Source of the DNA: Yersinia enterocolitica
GTDB taxonomy: Bacteria; Pseudomonadota; Gammaproteobacteria; Enterobacterales; Enterobacteriaceae
DNA length: 64,000 bases
NCBI GenBank assembly: GCA_002082245.2
Contig: NBTC02000002.1
Location: 3,100,001 to 3,164,000, forward strand
Direction: 5' to 3'
Of the stretch, positions 12,421 through 21,603 are shown piece by piece. Below the pieces are notes generated by a model, which saw only the letters and a program-made list of their open reading frames with translations, was not told the DNA's origin and did not search any database. A program made the position numbers and the translations under genes. How positions within the stretch are numbered: position 1 is the first letter of the stretch; every line of letters starts with the position of its first letter.

Positions 12421-12534
12421 ATATTATTGATATCAAAAAAGTGGGATTCCTATATTGGTACTTATGTTCTTTCAGCGTCAACCTTATACGTAAATATAAA
12501 TATAATTTATGTTACAGGTAAGACGGAGAGAGAG
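12421..12534. promoter_or_regulatory. budR-budA divergent control region
   Basis: A 114-bp AT-rich gap between the divergent budR and budA genes, where the LysR binding sites and both promoters must lie. The budA ribosome site is GGAG at 12525-12528, 6 nt before the ATG. No operator can be fixed by eye. Confidence 0.45.
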
Positions 12535-13320
12535 ATGACTAAATCAATAACATCGCATTGTTCATGTACTCAAGAGATTGTAAAAAGCTTTATTGCCTAT
12601 AGAGAAAAGCATTCTGAGTGCATTATTTATCAAACATCACTAATGAGCGCGCTAATTAGTGGGGTTTATGAAGGCCAAATCACCATGGCAGAACTACTGA
12701 AACACGGTGATTTTGGATTAGGAACATTTAACAATCTTGATGGTGAATTAGTCGCACTAAACAGTAAAATTTATCAATTACGATCCGATGGCAGCGCCCG
12801 TTCAGCACAACCAGAACAGAAGACACCTTTCGCAGTAATGACGTTTTTTCAGCCGACAGAAAAACGCAGTTTCGAACATAAAATAAGCAGAAAGCAGCTC
12901 CATAATGTGATTGATGACCTTACCAAAACAGATAATCTGTTTTGTGCTCTGCGTATTGATGGCACCTTCAGCCACGTTGAAACCCGCACCGTTCCCTGCC
13001 AACAGCGCCCCTATAAACCCATGCTTGAAGCCATCTCCGAGCAACCGACGTTTGATTTCACCCATCAAAATGGCGTGATCATCGGTTTTCGCAGCCCAGA
13101 CTATACCCAAGGAATAAATGTTGCTGGCTACCACGAGCATTTTATTACTGACACCCGCAATGGCGGTGGCCATGTGCTCGACTACCAATTGGAAAAGGGT
13201 GTTCTGACCTTCGGCACCGTGGCCAAACTGGTAATCGATCTGCCGCAGGAAGCTGATTTTCTCCAGGCCAATCTCTCCCCGCAAAATCTCAATAACGCCA
13301 TCCGCGCGGTAGAAAGTTAA
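12535..13320 (+). CDS. budA: Alpha-acetolactate decarboxylase
   Basis: Converts alpha-acetolactate to acetoin in the cytosol, second step of the pH-neutral 2,3-butanediol fermentation route. The 261-residue product follows the Klebsiella enzyme closely: YQTSLMSALISGVYEG, HGDFGLGTFNNLDGEL, DGSARSAQPEQKTPFAVMTF, and the zinc ligand region GYHEHFITD with a downstream GGGHVLDY. I start at ATG 12535 (MTKSITSHCSCTQ) because of its GGAG ribosome site; the frame is open 36 codons further upstream but that stretch is unlike the family and overlaps the control region. It is followed 56 nt later by budB. Confidence 0.95.
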   Translation: MTKSITSHCSCTQEIVKSFIAYREKHSECIIYQTSLMSALISGVYEGQITMAELLKHGDFGLGTFNNLDGELVALNSKIYQLRSDGSARSAQPEQKTPFAVMTFFQPTEKRSFEHKISRKQLHNVIDDLTKTDNLFCALRIDGTFSHVETRTVPCQQRPYKPMLEAISEQPTFDFTHQNGVIIGFRSPDYTQGINVAGYHEHFITDTRNGGGHVLDYQLEKGVLTFGTVAKLVIDLPQEADFLQANLSPQNLNNAIRAVES

Positions 13321-13376
13321 CCGGCGGTAAAACATCAATTAATAGCGGCTAAATCAACCATAGAGGACAACACATC

Positions 13377-15056
13377 ATGACCAATGAAACGCATACTCAG
13401 GCTTGGCAGTGCGGGGCTGATCTGGTGGTTAATCATTTAGAGCAGCAAGGTGTAAAGCAGGTGTTCGGTATTCCCGGCGCTAAAATTGATCGAGTATTTA
13501 ATTCACTGGAAGATTCCAGCATTCAAACGATTGTGGTGCGCCACGAAGCGAATGCGGCTTTCATGGCTGCGGCCATCGGCCGGCTAACCGGTAAAGCAGG
13601 CGTTGCATTAGTCACCTCAGGGCCGGGTTGCGCCAACTTAGTCACCGGACTGGCAACAGCAACCTCTGAAGGGGATCCAGTGGTGGCACTGGGCGGCGCG
13701 GTAAAACGAGCCGATAGCCTGAAAATAACTCACCAGAGTATGGATACTGTGAGTATTTTTCGCCCGATAACTAAGTTTAGTGCGGAGGTGACGGCCTCTG
13801 CGGCGCTGTCAGAAGTCCTGGGTAATGCCTTTAGAACCGCTGAATTTGGTCGGCCGGGCGCGGCCTTTGTTAGCCTGCCGCAAGATATCCTCAACAACCC
13901 TGTGACCAGCCAGGCATTGATTCATCAACCATGTCCACACAATGGCGGTGCACCCTTGGATGAGATTACTGCCGTGGCTAAGTTGATTAACAACGCTAAA
14001 AATCCCATTTTGCTCCTTGGATTGATGGCCAGTCAGCCGGCAAACGCTCAAGCCATTCGGCGTTTACTTCACCATAGCAAAATACCGGTCACCAGCACCT
14101 ATCAAGCCGCAGGGGTGGTTGATCAGGCGCACTTTGATCATTTTGCCGGGCGGGTGGGCTTGTTTAATAATCAGGCTGGCGACAAGTTACTACAACAAGC
14201 CGATGTGATTATCACCATCGGTTATAGCCCTGTGGAATATGACCCAGCGCTATGGAACAACGGCCAGGCAACACTGATACATCTGGATATTTTACCCGCC
14301 GAAATAGATGCAGCCTATCAACCGGAAAAAGAGTTATTGGGCGATATTGCCGCTACCATAGATGCATTAGCCCCCCGGATACATGGCCCGTTAATATTAA
14401 CATTGGCAACACAGGCGGTATTGGAAGAGCGCTGCCGCCAACGACGAGACTTGGCCCTCCGGGCTGACCATATGAGTGGTTTCGCTATTCATCCGCTGCG
14501 TTTAGTCCGGGCAATGCAGGATATTGTTAATAGTGACGTGACCCTATGTGTCGATATGGGGAGCTTTCACATCTGGATTGCCCGCTATCTTTACAGCTTC
14601 CGCACCCGTCAAATTTTGATGTCAAACGGTCAACAGACTATGGGTGTTGCACTGCCATGGGCCATTGCCGCCGCACTGGTGAACCCACATCAAAAGGTCG
14701 TATCCGTATCAGGTGACGGCGGTTTTATGCAATCGAGTATGGAGCTAGAAACTGCGGTGCGCCTGAAAAGCAATTTACTGCATATTATTTGGGTCGATAA
14801 CGGTTACAACATGGTGGAAATACAGCAGCAGAAAAAATACCATCGGCCATCGGGAGTTAGCTTTGGCCCGATTGATTTCAAAATGTACGCCGAATCCTTT
14901 GGTGCGAAAGGTTTTGCCGTAGAATCTGCTGACGAATTATCCCATAAATTGCATCAAGCTATGGATGTATTAGGCCCGGCAGTCATTGCCATCCCAGTGG
15001 ATTATTCAGATAACTATCGTTTAATGGAAGAGCTGAATATCAGCCAATTGCTGTAG
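13377..15056 (+). CDS. budB: Catabolic acetolactate synthase
   Basis: Condenses two pyruvates to alpha-acetolactate plus CO2 with thiamine diphosphate; the catabolic, FAD-independent type used in acetoin fermentation. The 559-residue protein has the cofactor-activating Glu in [12 protein letters not shown] near residue 60 and the ThDP/Mg motif [20 protein letters not shown] with the closing VDNGYNM near residue 470. It forms an operon with budA. No butanediol dehydrogenase (budC) gene follows, so the last reductive step would need a gene elsewhere. Confidence 0.95.
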   Translation: MTNETHTQAWQCGADLVVNHLEQQGVKQVFGIPGAKIDRVFNSLEDSSIQTIVVRHEANAAFMAAAIGRLTGKAGVALVTSGPGCANLVTGLATATSEGDPVVALGGAVKRADSLKITHQSMDTVSIFRPITKFSAEVTASAALSEVLGNAFRTAEFGRPGAAFVSLPQDILNNPVTSQALIHQPCPHNGGAPLDEITAVAKLINNAKNPILLLGLMASQPANAQAIRRLLHHSKIPVTSTYQAAGVVDQAHFDHFAGRVGLFNNQAGDKLLQQADVIITIGYSPVEYDPALWNNGQATLIHLDILPAEIDAAYQPEKELLGDIAATIDALAPRIHGPLILTLATQAVLEERCRQRRDLALRADHMSGFAIHPLRLVRAMQDIVNSDVTLCVDMGSFHIWIARYLYSFRTRQILMSNGQQTMGVALPWAIAAALVNPHQKVVSVSGDGGFMQSSMELETAVRLKSNLLHIIWVDNGYNMVEIQQQKKYHRPSGVSFGPIDFKMYAESFGAKGFAVESADELSHKLHQAMDVLGPAVIAIPVDYSDNYRLMEELNISQLL

Positions 15057-15133
15057 TGCGAAGCCCGTATCGGGTGGCGTGCAACGTAGTTGCTGACACA
15101 TCGAGGGATACAAAAAAGCCGTGTTAATCATAT

Positions 15134-15160
15134 AAAAAAACCCTGACCATAAGATCAGGG
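15134..15160 (-). terminator. Rho-independent terminator of asd (also faces budB)
   Basis: A CCCTGA / TCAGGG stem at 15141-15160 with an 8-nt loop. Read on the minus strand it is followed directly by seven T (15134-15140) and lies 29 nt past the asd stop, the textbook form. It also stands about 85 nt past the budB stop, but its plus-strand T-run is poor. Confidence 0.8.
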
Positions 15161-15188
15161 CTTTATGGTTATTACTCTTAATAACCAA

Positions 15189-16292
15189 TCACATCAAGAT
15201 GCGCAGCATACGGCGCAATGGCTCTGCCGCGCCCCATAGCAACTGGTCACCTACAGTAAAGGCGGAGAGATACTCCGGCCCCATATTCAATTTACGCAGG
15301 CGGCCAACCGGGGTATTCAATGTACCGGTTACCGCAGCCGGAGTCAGTTCACGCATGCTCAGCTCGCGGTCGTTCGGGATAACACGAACCCAGTCATTGT
15401 GCGTTGCCAACATTTGCTCAATTTCTGGCAATGGCACGTCTTTTTTCAGTTTCAGCGTAAAGGCTTGGCTATGGCAACGCAGCGCACCGATGCGCACGCA
15501 CAGACCATCTACTGGAATGACGCTGCTGGTGTTCAGAATTTTGTTAGTTTCAGCCTGGCCTTTCCACTCTTCGCGGCTCTGACCATTATCCAGTTGTTTG
15601 TCGATCCACGGGATCAGGCTACCTGCCAGCGGTACACCAAAGTTATCAGTCGGCAAGGTACCACTACGGGTTGCAGCAGTGACCTTACGTTCAATATCCA
15701 AAATGGCAGAGGCCGGGTCTTGCAACTCTTTAGCCACGCCAGCATGTAGCATACCCATCTGAGTCAGCAACTCACGCATATGGCGCGCGCCACCACCGGA
15801 TGCTGCCTGATAAGTGGCAACTGATGCCCACTCAACCAAATTATTAGCAAACAAACCACCCAAAGACATCAGCATCAGGCTAACGGTACAGTTACCCCCC
15901 GCAAAGGTCTTGATACCTTTATCTAAACCCTGTTGAATGACACTATGGTTAACCGGATCCAGAATAATAATTGCGTCATCTTGCATACGAAGAGAAGAAG
16001 CGGCGTCGATCCAATAGCCTTTCCAGCCGATTTCTCGCAGCTTTGGATAAACTTCGTTGGTATAATCTCCTCCTTGGCAGGTGATGATAATATCCAATGC
16101 ACTCAGCGCATCAATATCATAAGCATCTTGCAACGTACCTTGCTGGCCGGTAAATGTCGGCGCGGCCTGGCCATGTTGCGAGGTGGAGAAAAAGACCGGG
16201 CGAATACCGTCAAAGTCGCGTTCTTCAATCATGCGTTGCATGAGTACTGAGCCGACCATACCGCGCCAGCCGATAAAACCAACATTTTTCAT
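15189..16292 (-). CDS. asd: Aspartate-semialdehyde dehydrogenase
   Basis: Reduces aspartyl phosphate to aspartate semialdehyde with NADPH, feeding lysine, diaminopimelate, threonine and methionine synthesis. The 367-residue product has the same length as E. coli Asd. The dinucleotide motif [14 protein letters not shown] is at residues 5-18, the active-site Cys is in [14 protein letters not shown] (about residue 135) and the catalytic His region is LRCHSQAF (about 274). I start at [11 protein letters not shown]: an AGGA ribosome site is about 9 nt upstream, and the 44 codons of open frame before it are not family-like. Neighbouring asd, yhgN and gnt genes are in the E. coli order. Confidence 0.97.
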   Translation of the reverse strand: MKNVGFIGWRGMVGSVLMQRMIEERDFDGIRPVFFSTSQHGQAAPTFTGQQGTLQDAYDIDALSALDIIITCQGGDYTNEVYPKLREIGWKGYWIDAASSLRMQDDAIIILDPVNHSVIQQGLDKGIKTFAGGNCTVSLMLMSLGGLFANNLVEWASVATYQAASGGGARHMRELLTQMGMLHAGVAKELQDPASAILDIERKVTAATRSGTLPTDNFGVPLAGSLIPWIDKQLDNGQSREEWKGQAETNKILNTSSVIPVDGLCVRIGALRCHSQAFTLKLKKDVPLPEIEQMLATHNDWVRVIPNDRELSMRELTPAAVTGTLNTPVGRLRKLNMGPEYLSAFTVGDQLLWGAAEPLRRMLRILM

Positions 16293-16513
16293 GTTTACTG
16301 TCCTGCCTTGGAAGGTGACACCGATTAATGGATGCCTGTCTTGTATAACTGCGCGCTGTAAGGGTACGGCAGACTGACTAAGATAGACCTGATACCACCT
16401 TACAAAATATGGACAAAGTGGCAAGTGAATTTATTCGATACCAGAATGATTCAAAGCAATCTTCCTAATATGTGGCTTTGATTGGCGGGAAACGCCAGTC
16501 CCTAGAGGTAATA

Positions 16514-17107
16514 ATGACTGAGATGATTGCGGCAACAGTGCTGCTGTTTTTGATTATGGACCCACTGGGAAATCTGCCGATTTTTATGTCGGTACTCAAG
16601 CATCTGGAACCTAAGCGGCGGCGAGTCGTATTGATTCGCGAATTGCTCATTGCGCTGATATTAATGCTGATTTTCCTATTCGCTGGCGAGAAGATTCTGG
16701 CGTTCCTAAATCTGCGAACTGAAACGGTGTCGATATCGGGTGGTATTATTCTGTTTTTAATCGCAATTAAGATGATTTTCCCCACCCCAGAAAGTAACGT
16801 TACCGGGTTATCGGCTGGGGAAGAGCCATTCTTAGTACCACTGGCTATTCCCTTAGTCGCGGGTCCGTCGATTCTGGCAACGCTGATGCTACTGTCGCAT
16901 CAATATCCTAATCAAATTAGCCATTTAGTGTTGGCGTTGATGATTGCGTGGGGGTTGTCTGCGGCGATTTTGCTGATGTCGAATCTGTTCCTGCGCCTGC
17001 TGGGTAATAAAGGCGTCAGTGCGCTGGAACGGTTGATGGGGTTAATTTTGGTGATGCTATCTACGCAGATGTTTTTAGATGGTGTGCGGGCATATTTGAC
17101 CAAATAG
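16514..17107 (+). CDS. yhgN: MarC-family inner-membrane protein YhgN
   Basis: A 197-residue polytopic membrane protein of the MarC/UPF0056 family; its transport role is not established. About six hydrophobic spans are visible. The family segment LLFLIMDPLGNLPIFMSVLK is near the N-terminus and GEEPFLVPLAIPLVAGPSI in the middle. Start chosen at ATG 16514 (MTEMIAATVLL), with GAGG 5 nt upstream and exactly the E. coli YhgN length. It is divergent from asd with roughly 220 bp between their starts. Confidence 0.93.
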   Translation: MTEMIAATVLLFLIMDPLGNLPIFMSVLKHLEPKRRRVVLIRELLIALILMLIFLFAGEKILAFLNLRTETVSISGGIILFLIAIKMIFPTPESNVTGLSAGEEPFLVPLAIPLVAGPSILATLMLLSHQYPNQISHLVLALMIAWGLSAAILLMSNLFLRLLGNKGVSALERLMGLILVMLSTQMFLDGVRAYLTK

Positions 17108-17128
17108 GGTTGGCCTCAGTTGCGCAAT

Positions 17129-17151
17129 CCAAGAGGGGCGCGCCCTCTTGG
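17129..17151. terminator. GC-rich hairpin between convergent yhgN and gntK
   Basis: A perfect 9-bp stem (CCAAGAGGG / CCCTCTTGG) with loop GCGCG, in the 57-bp gap between two convergent genes. It has no T-run on either side, so it is a probable shared terminator or transcript-stabilising hairpin rather than a canonical one. Confidence 0.55.
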
Positions 17152-17164
17152 GTATAAACTCACT

Positions 17165-17677
17165 TTAGTTACGACTTTTCAGTGCTAATACACAACGCTG
17201 CACCACGTTATCAATATCCGCATCAATATCGACGCAGAGAACATCTGGCTCATCTGAACCTGGCTCTTCCAACGCGTCAAACTGGCTTTTCAGCAGATCA
17301 GTTGGCATAAAATGGCCGGAGCGGGCTTTTAATCGCTCCATGATGACGTCGAAACTGCCTTTTAGATATATAAACACCATCCCCGGATTACCTTCCCGCA
17401 GACGATCACGATAACGGCGCTTCAGCGCTGAGCAGACAATAATACCGGTTTCATTTTTATGATTCAGGCTGTAGGCAGCATCACTCAAACGCTCCAGCCA
17501 CGGCATACGATCTTCATCATTCAGTGGATGCCCACTGCCCATTTTCTGAATATTGGCACGAGGATGCAGATCGTCACCATCAATAAATTTGGCATGGATT
17601 TGGCGGGCTACAGCCTCTCCTACCGTGGTTTTGCCGCTACCCGATACACCCATCACGATAATGCTATGTCCTGCCAT
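17165..17677 (-). CDS. gntK: Gluconokinase
   Basis: Phosphorylates D-gluconate to 6-phosphogluconate for the Entner-Doudoroff and pentose phosphate routes. The 170-residue P-loop kinase has GVSGSGKTT at residues 10-18, the substrate region DGDDLHPRANIQKM, and SALKRRYRDRLR in the lid. It is divergent from gntT and shares with it a control region holding two GntR operators and a CRP site, so glucose repression and gluconate induction are expected. Confidence 0.95.
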   Translation of the reverse strand: MAGHSIIVMGVSGSGKTTVGEAVARQIHAKFIDGDDLHPRANIQKMGSGHPLNDEDRMPWLERLSDAAYSLNHKNETGIIVCSALKRRYRDRLREGNPGMVFIYLKGSFDVIMERLKARSGHFMPTDLLKSQFDALEEPGSDEPDVLCVDIDADIDNVVQRCVLALKSRN

Positions 17678-17737
17678 AATGTTGATCTCTATCTCAGAAT
17701 GGGAATTTTACTGCTCTCTATGGTTCCGTATTTTACC

Positions 17738-17767
17738 ATGTTACCGGTATCATGATACCGGTAACAA
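17738..17767. promoter_or_regulatory. Two abutting GntR operators (28-bp perfect palindrome)
   Basis: ATGTTACCGGTATCAT at 17738-17753 and ATGATACCGGTAACAA at 17752-17767 each match the E. coli GntR operator ATGTTACCGGTAACAT at most positions. They overlap by 2 bp, and 17739-17766 reads identically on both strands. The site lies 60 bp before the divergent gntK start and about 115 bp before gntT, so one bound GntR pair could repress both. Confidence 0.9.
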
Positions 17768-17774
17768 ATGAAGA

Positions 17775-17790
17775 TGTGATTTTTATCACA
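17775..17790. promoter_or_regulatory. CRP (cAMP receptor protein) site
   Basis: TGTGATTTTTATCACA, a perfect TGTGA-N6-TCACA palindrome, 8 bp downstream of the GntR operators in the gntK-gntT gap. This predicts catabolite activation of gluconate genes, as known for E. coli gntT and gntKU. Confidence 0.9.
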
Positions 17791-17881
17791 AAGGCCATCT
17801 TCCGACCCTACTGACGATAAAAAGAAGCTGACCGCAAATCATAACAAAAAACGAAATACCCAAAGTTATTGGAGAAATACT

Positions 17882-19198
17882 ATGCCATTAGTCATTGTCG
17901 CGGTTGGCGTTGCCATGCTGCTGTTACTGATGATCCGTTTCAAACTGAACGGATTTATCTCGTTGATACTGGTCGCGCTGGCGGTAGGTATCATGCAAGG
18001 GATGCCAGTCGATAAAGTCGTCGGCTCAATCAAAGCTGGGGTTGGCGGAACGTTAGGCAGTCTGGCGCTGATTATGGGCTTTGGTGCCATGCTCGGTAAA
18101 TTACTGGCTGATTGTGGGGGCGCTCAACGAATTGCGACCACGCTGATTGATAAATTTGGCAAAAAACACATTCAGTGGGCGGTCGTGCTGACTGGTTTTA
18201 CTGTCGGTTTTGCGCTGTTTTATGAAGTGGGCTTTGTACTGTTGCTGCCACTGGTGTTTAGTATCGCGGCGTCAGCCCGTATCCCACTGTTGTATGTCGG
18301 TGTGCCGATGGCCGCAGCCTTGTCGGTAACCCACGGTTTTCTACCTCCTCACCCCGGCCCAACGGCTATTGCGACCATTTTCCACGCGGATATGGGTAAA
18401 ACGCTGCTGTACGGGACTTTACTGGCAATTCCGACCGTTATTCTGGCCGGCCCGGTGTTTGCGCGCTTCCTAAAAGGAATTGATAAACCGGTACCAGAAG
18501 GATTGTATAACCCGAAAACCTTCACCGATGAAGAGATGCCAAGCTTTGGCGTCAGTGTCTGTACAGCGCTGGTTCCGGTGATTTTGATGGCATTGCGGGC
18601 AGTGGCAGAGATGATTTTGCCAAAAGGCCACCCAGTGCTCTCTTATGCAGAGTTCTTCGGTGATCCGGTGATAGCCACCTTAATCGCTGTATTGATAGCA
18701 ATTTTCACCTTTGGCTTAAACCGTGGCCGTTCAATGGAAGCGGTGATGGATACGGTAACTGACTCCATTAAAATCATTGCGATGATGTTGTTGGTTATCG
18801 GCGGTGGCGGTGCTTTCAAACAGGTTTTAGTTGACAGTGGCGTTGATCATTATATTGCCAATATGATGAATAGCAGCGGCTTATCACCAATTCTGATGGC
18901 ATGGTCAATCGCAGCCGTACTGCGTATTGCGCTAGGTTCTGCGACAGTAGCGGCCATTACGGCTGGCGGTATTGTAGCGCCGCTCATTGCCACCACGGGT
19001 GCCAGCCCTGAATTAATGGTTATTGCCGTTGGTTCCGGTAGCGTGATTTTCTCTCACGTCAACGACCCAGGCTTTTGGTTGTTCAAGGAGTACTTCAACT
19101 TGACCATTGTAGAAACCTTTAAGTCATGGTCAGTGCTGGAAACCATTATTTCGGTCTGCGGCCTGGTCGGTTGCCTGTTATTAGCCATGGTGATATAG
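17882..19198 (+). CDS. gntT: High-affinity gluconate:H+ symporter GntT
   Basis: Imports gluconate across the inner membrane. The 438-residue protein has the same length as E. coli GntT and is near-identical in many blocks (KAGVGGTLGSLALIMGFGAM, GFLPPHPGPTAIATIF, SGSVIFSHVNDPGFWLFKEY), with about 12 hydrophobic spans. The ATG at 17882 has a GGAGA ribosome site. It is closer to GntT than to GntU, which is notable because in E. coli gntT sits elsewhere and gntU occupies the place next to gntK. Confidence 0.95.
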   Translation: MPLVIVAVGVAMLLLLMIRFKLNGFISLILVALAVGIMQGMPVDKVVGSIKAGVGGTLGSLALIMGFGAMLGKLLADCGGAQRIATTLIDKFGKKHIQWAVVLTGFTVGFALFYEVGFVLLLPLVFSIAASARIPLLYVGVPMAAALSVTHGFLPPHPGPTAIATIFHADMGKTLLYGTLLAIPTVILAGPVFARFLKGIDKPVPEGLYNPKTFTDEEMPSFGVSVCTALVPVILMALRAVAEMILPKGHPVLSYAEFFGDPVIATLIAVLIAIFTFGLNRGRSMEAVMDTVTDSIKIIAMMLLVIGGGGAFKQVLVDSGVDHYIANMMNSSGLSPILMAWSIAAVLRIALGSATVAAITAGGIVAPLIATTGASPELMVIAVGSGSVIFSHVNDPGFWLFKEYFNLTIVETFKSWSVLETIISVCGLVGCLLLAMVI

Positions 19199-19237
19199 CA
19201 TCTGGCAGCAATAGTTATTTAGCTAAACCATTGTGAT

Positions 19238-20233
19238 TTAAATACTGCCGCCGGGGAGGATGGTGAAACCGACATCAACCATCCTCGGCGCTACCGCCTC
19301 TCCGCGCAGTTTTGCCAGCAAACGCTCGGCACCAATTTGCCCCATTCTTTCACGCGGGGTAAGCACACTGGCCAGCTTGGGTACCATCGACTGGCCAATA
19401 TCGTGACCATGGAAACCCGCTATTGCCATATCATAAGGGATAGATAACCCCTGACGCTGACACTCAAATACAGCACCAATTGCCAGGTCATCATTGGTAC
19501 AAAAAATACTGTCAATCAGTGGATAACTGGCTTGCGCTTCACGCAACAACTCAGCACCTGCCGAATATGACGATGAACGGCTGGTCATCACGCTCATCGG
19601 CACCAAACCGGATTCACGCATCCCCTGCTCATAGCCTTGCTGCTTAATGACGGTACGCTCATCCTGACGTGCACCAAAATAGACAACATGGCGATGGCCT
19701 TTGGCGATAACTTGCTGCGTCATCTGCCTTGCCGCTTCAAAGTTATTAAAGCCCACAGCCAAATCAATACACGGTGAAATACAATCCATCAGCTCAATGA
19801 CTGGAATCCCCGCGACCTCAATCATTTTCAATGTACGGGCGGTATGGTGACGTTCGGAGAGGATTAGGCCGTCAATATTATAAGAGAGTAACGAGGTTAA
19901 CCGTTGCTCCTCACGCTCTTTCTGATAGCCATAGTGCGCTAGCATAGTCTGATAGCCATGCGCATCCGTCACACTCTCAATGCCGCGCAAAACCTCGGCA
20001 AAAACCTGGTTGGTCAATGACGGCAACAATACACCGATGGCATGACTGGTCGCGTTGGACAGGATATCGGGGGCGCGGTTGGGGATATAGCCCAGTTCGT
20101 CTAATGCCAGCGCGATTTTTTTCTGCAAAAGCGCAGAAACTTGTTCTGGATTACGCAAATACCGGCTGACGGTCATTTTTGTCACCCCAACCATATCGGC
20201 GACGTCTTGGAGCACTGGCCTTTTTTTCTTCAT
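19238..20233 (-). CDS. gntR: Gluconate operon repressor GntR
   Basis: A LacI-family repressor of 331 residues, released from DNA by gluconate. The helix-turn-helix is at residues 7-27 (LQDVADMVGVTKMTVSRYLR), followed by the hinge and the periplasmic-binding-like effector domain (SHAIGVLLPSLTNQVFAEVL onward). Length and sequence follow E. coli GntR. I start at the second ATG, giving MKKKRPVLQDV; an ATG two codons upstream is possible. It is convergent with gntT, and its expected operators are at 17738-17767. Confidence 0.95.
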   Translation of the reverse strand: MKKKRPVLQDVADMVGVTKMTVSRYLRNPEQVSALLQKKIALALDELGYIPNRAPDILSNATSHAIGVLLPSLTNQVFAEVLRGIESVTDAHGYQTMLAHYGYQKEREEQRLTSLLSYNIDGLILSERHHTARTLKMIEVAGIPVIELMDCISPCIDLAVGFNNFEAARQMTQQVIAKGHRHVVYFGARQDERTVIKQQGYEQGMRESGLVPMSVMTSRSSSYSAGAELLREAQASYPLIDSIFCTNDDLAIGAVFECQRQGLSIPYDMAIAGFHGHDIGQSMVPKLASVLTPRERMGQIGAERLLAKLRGEAVAPRMVDVGFTILPGGSI

Positions 20234-20279
20234 TATCAATGAACTGAGGCTGGGTAAATGGGATGCTATTCTAGCAAAG

Positions 20280-20313
20280 AAAAGGGTATGGCGCGATGCA
20301 CATACCCTTTTTT
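20280..20313. terminator. Bidirectional terminator hairpin between yhhW and gntR
   Basis: AAAGGGTATG at 20281-20290 pairs perfectly with CATACCCTTT at 20301-20310, loop of 10 nt, with T-runs on both strands. It can stop yhhW transcripts before gntR, which starts about 50 bp further along the minus strand. Confidence 0.75.
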
Positions 20314-20316
20314 ACA

Positions 20317-20441
20317 TATACCCGTCATACTTCAAGCTGCCTATGCGTTGGCTGCTTTCTTTCACCCGAATCACTTACCTGAGTAAGCTCATCGGGATTC
20401 ACTCAATTGCCGCCTTCCTGCAACTCGAATTATTAGGGTAT
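20317..20441. repeat. ERIC element (full-length, about 125 bp)
   Basis: The central inverted repeat CACCCGAATCACTTACCTGA / GTAAGCTCATCGGGATTC is the ERIC core (compare the ERIC1R/ERIC2 primer sequences). The outer arms begin TATACCCGTCATACTTCAAG and end CTCGAATTATTAGGGTAT. It lies in the gap downstream of yhhW. Such non-autonomous repeats are abundant in Yersinia intergenic DNA. Confidence 0.88.
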
Positions 20442-20454
20442 GAGATGGTCAAAC

Positions 20455-21150
20455 TTAAACTGGCGGTAAATCAAACAACAAAATTTCACTGTCTTCATCA
20501 GCATGAATAGAAAGTGCAGCTTCATCCCAGATAGCGAATGCATCGCTGGCCGCAGCATGATGCCCATTGATAGAGACCTTACCTCGGACTACCTGTATCC
20601 AGATGCGGCGCTCTGCTTGAATCTGATAAATGGACTGCTCCTCGCGTTTCAGTGCCCAGCGCCAGAGTGTCATGTCCTGGAATACTTTCAGCGAGCCATC
20701 GCGGGCATCCGGTGATAACACCAACTGCCGCCCTTGCGGGATATCAAACATCTGCTGTTCATAACGCGGCTCCAAACCTGTCTTATTGGGGATAATCCAA
20801 ATCTGGTACAAATGCAGCGGTTGGTCGTCACGGCCATTATATTCTGAATGACGAATACCGGTACCTGCGCTCATAATCTGGAATTCACCGGCATGGATCT
20901 GCTCTTTATTACCCATACTGTCTTTGTGCTCGACAGTACCAGACAGCACATAAGTCAGAATTTCCATATCTTTATGCGGATGGGTACCAAACCCCTGACC
21001 TGCATCGATCACATCTTCGTTAATCACTCGCAGTGCTGAAAACCCCATAAATTCTGGATCGTAATAATCAGCGAATGAGAAGGTATGCCAACTGTCCAAC
21101 CAACCGTGATTAGCATAGCCACGTTCTTCTGCTTTGCGTAAATAGATCAT
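20455..21150 (-). CDS. yhhW: Pirin-family protein YhhW
   Basis: A 231-residue two-cupin pirin protein; the E. coli homologue has quercetin 2,3-dioxygenase activity in vitro, but its physiological role is unknown. The metal-binding cupin motif is GTHPHKDMEILTYVLSG (His59/His61 region) with EYNGRDDQPLHLYQIWI downstream. Gene order gntR-yhhW-ryhB-yhhY is as in E. coli, except that yhhX is absent here. Confidence 0.93.
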   Translation of the reverse strand: MIYLRKAEERGYANHGWLDSWHTFSFADYYDPEFMGFSALRVINEDVIDAGQGFGTHPHKDMEILTYVLSGTVEHKDSMGNKEQIHAGEFQIMSAGTGIRHSEYNGRDDQPLHLYQIWIIPNKTGLEPRYEQQMFDIPQGRQLVLSPDARDGSLKVFQDMTLWRWALKREEQSIYQIQAERRIWIQVVRGKVSINGHHAAASDAFAIWDEAALSIHADEDSEILLFDLPPV

Positions 21151-21366
21151 GTTCAGTTCTCCTCAACGTTTTCTTTAGTCTAGATGTCGCGGGAGAATAT
21201 GAAAGCGTAAAAAACTCACTCCTCTGTTCAAAAAATTCGACTGATTAATAAGTTGAAAGACAAATGATTTGAATTTGAAGTAATTAGCGAAAGAAAACGT
21301 TGAGAGAACTTGAGATATGACTGCCTACGAACCAATGATGCAGCGAACAAACAGTGCGAAATAGGC

Positions 21367-21393
21367 AAAAAAAAAGCCAGCACCCGGCTGGCT
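21367..21393 (-). terminator. RyhB terminator
   Basis: Hairpin AGCCAGC / GCTGGCT with a short GC-rich loop (21375-21393), followed on the minus strand by nine T (21367-21375). Confidence 0.92.
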
Positions 21394-21474
21394 AAGTAAA
21401 CACTGGAAGCAATGTGAGCAATGTCGTGCCTTCGTAATGTGAACACCTAAACACTGATGGCCTCATCTGAAAGC
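21367..21474 (-). ncRNA. ryhB: RyhB iron-responsive small RNA
   Basis: Read on the minus strand this region contains the RyhB core GGCACGACATTGCTCACATT followed by GCTTCCAGTGTTTACTTAGC and ends in the hairpin AGCCAGCCGGGTGCTGGCT with nine T. These match E. coli RyhB almost base for base. It lies directly upstream of yhhY, the E. coli location of ryhB. A promoter TTTACA-18-TATCAT overlaps a near-perfect Fur box, placing the 5' end near 21474 and the RNA at about 105 nt. The first 50 nt differ from E. coli RyhB. With Hfq it is expected to repress iron-using proteins when iron is scarce. Confidence 0.93.
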
Positions 21475-21476
21475 AC

Positions 21477-21495
21477 GACAATGATAATCATTATC
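21477..21495. promoter_or_regulatory. Fur box of ryhB
   Basis: GACAATGATAATCATTATC matches the 19-bp Fur consensus GATAATGATAATCATTATC at 18 positions. It overlaps the -10 of the leftward ryhB promoter, so Fe-Fur would repress ryhB. It could also affect yhhY, whose start is about 110 bp to the right. Confidence 0.92.
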
Positions 21496-21603
21496 ACTCT
21501 CACTTGTAAAGTGTTTTTTCTAACCACTTGCAATATTATTGACTCAGGTAAATAAAACGCTATTTTATTAGGTAATTCAAACAGTAAGAGTAAGGGTATG
21601 TTT

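Noticed and set aside
21228..21446. 72-codon open frame on the minus strand
   Set aside because: It overlaps the RyhB core and terminator, has no ribosome site, and its composition is not protein-like.
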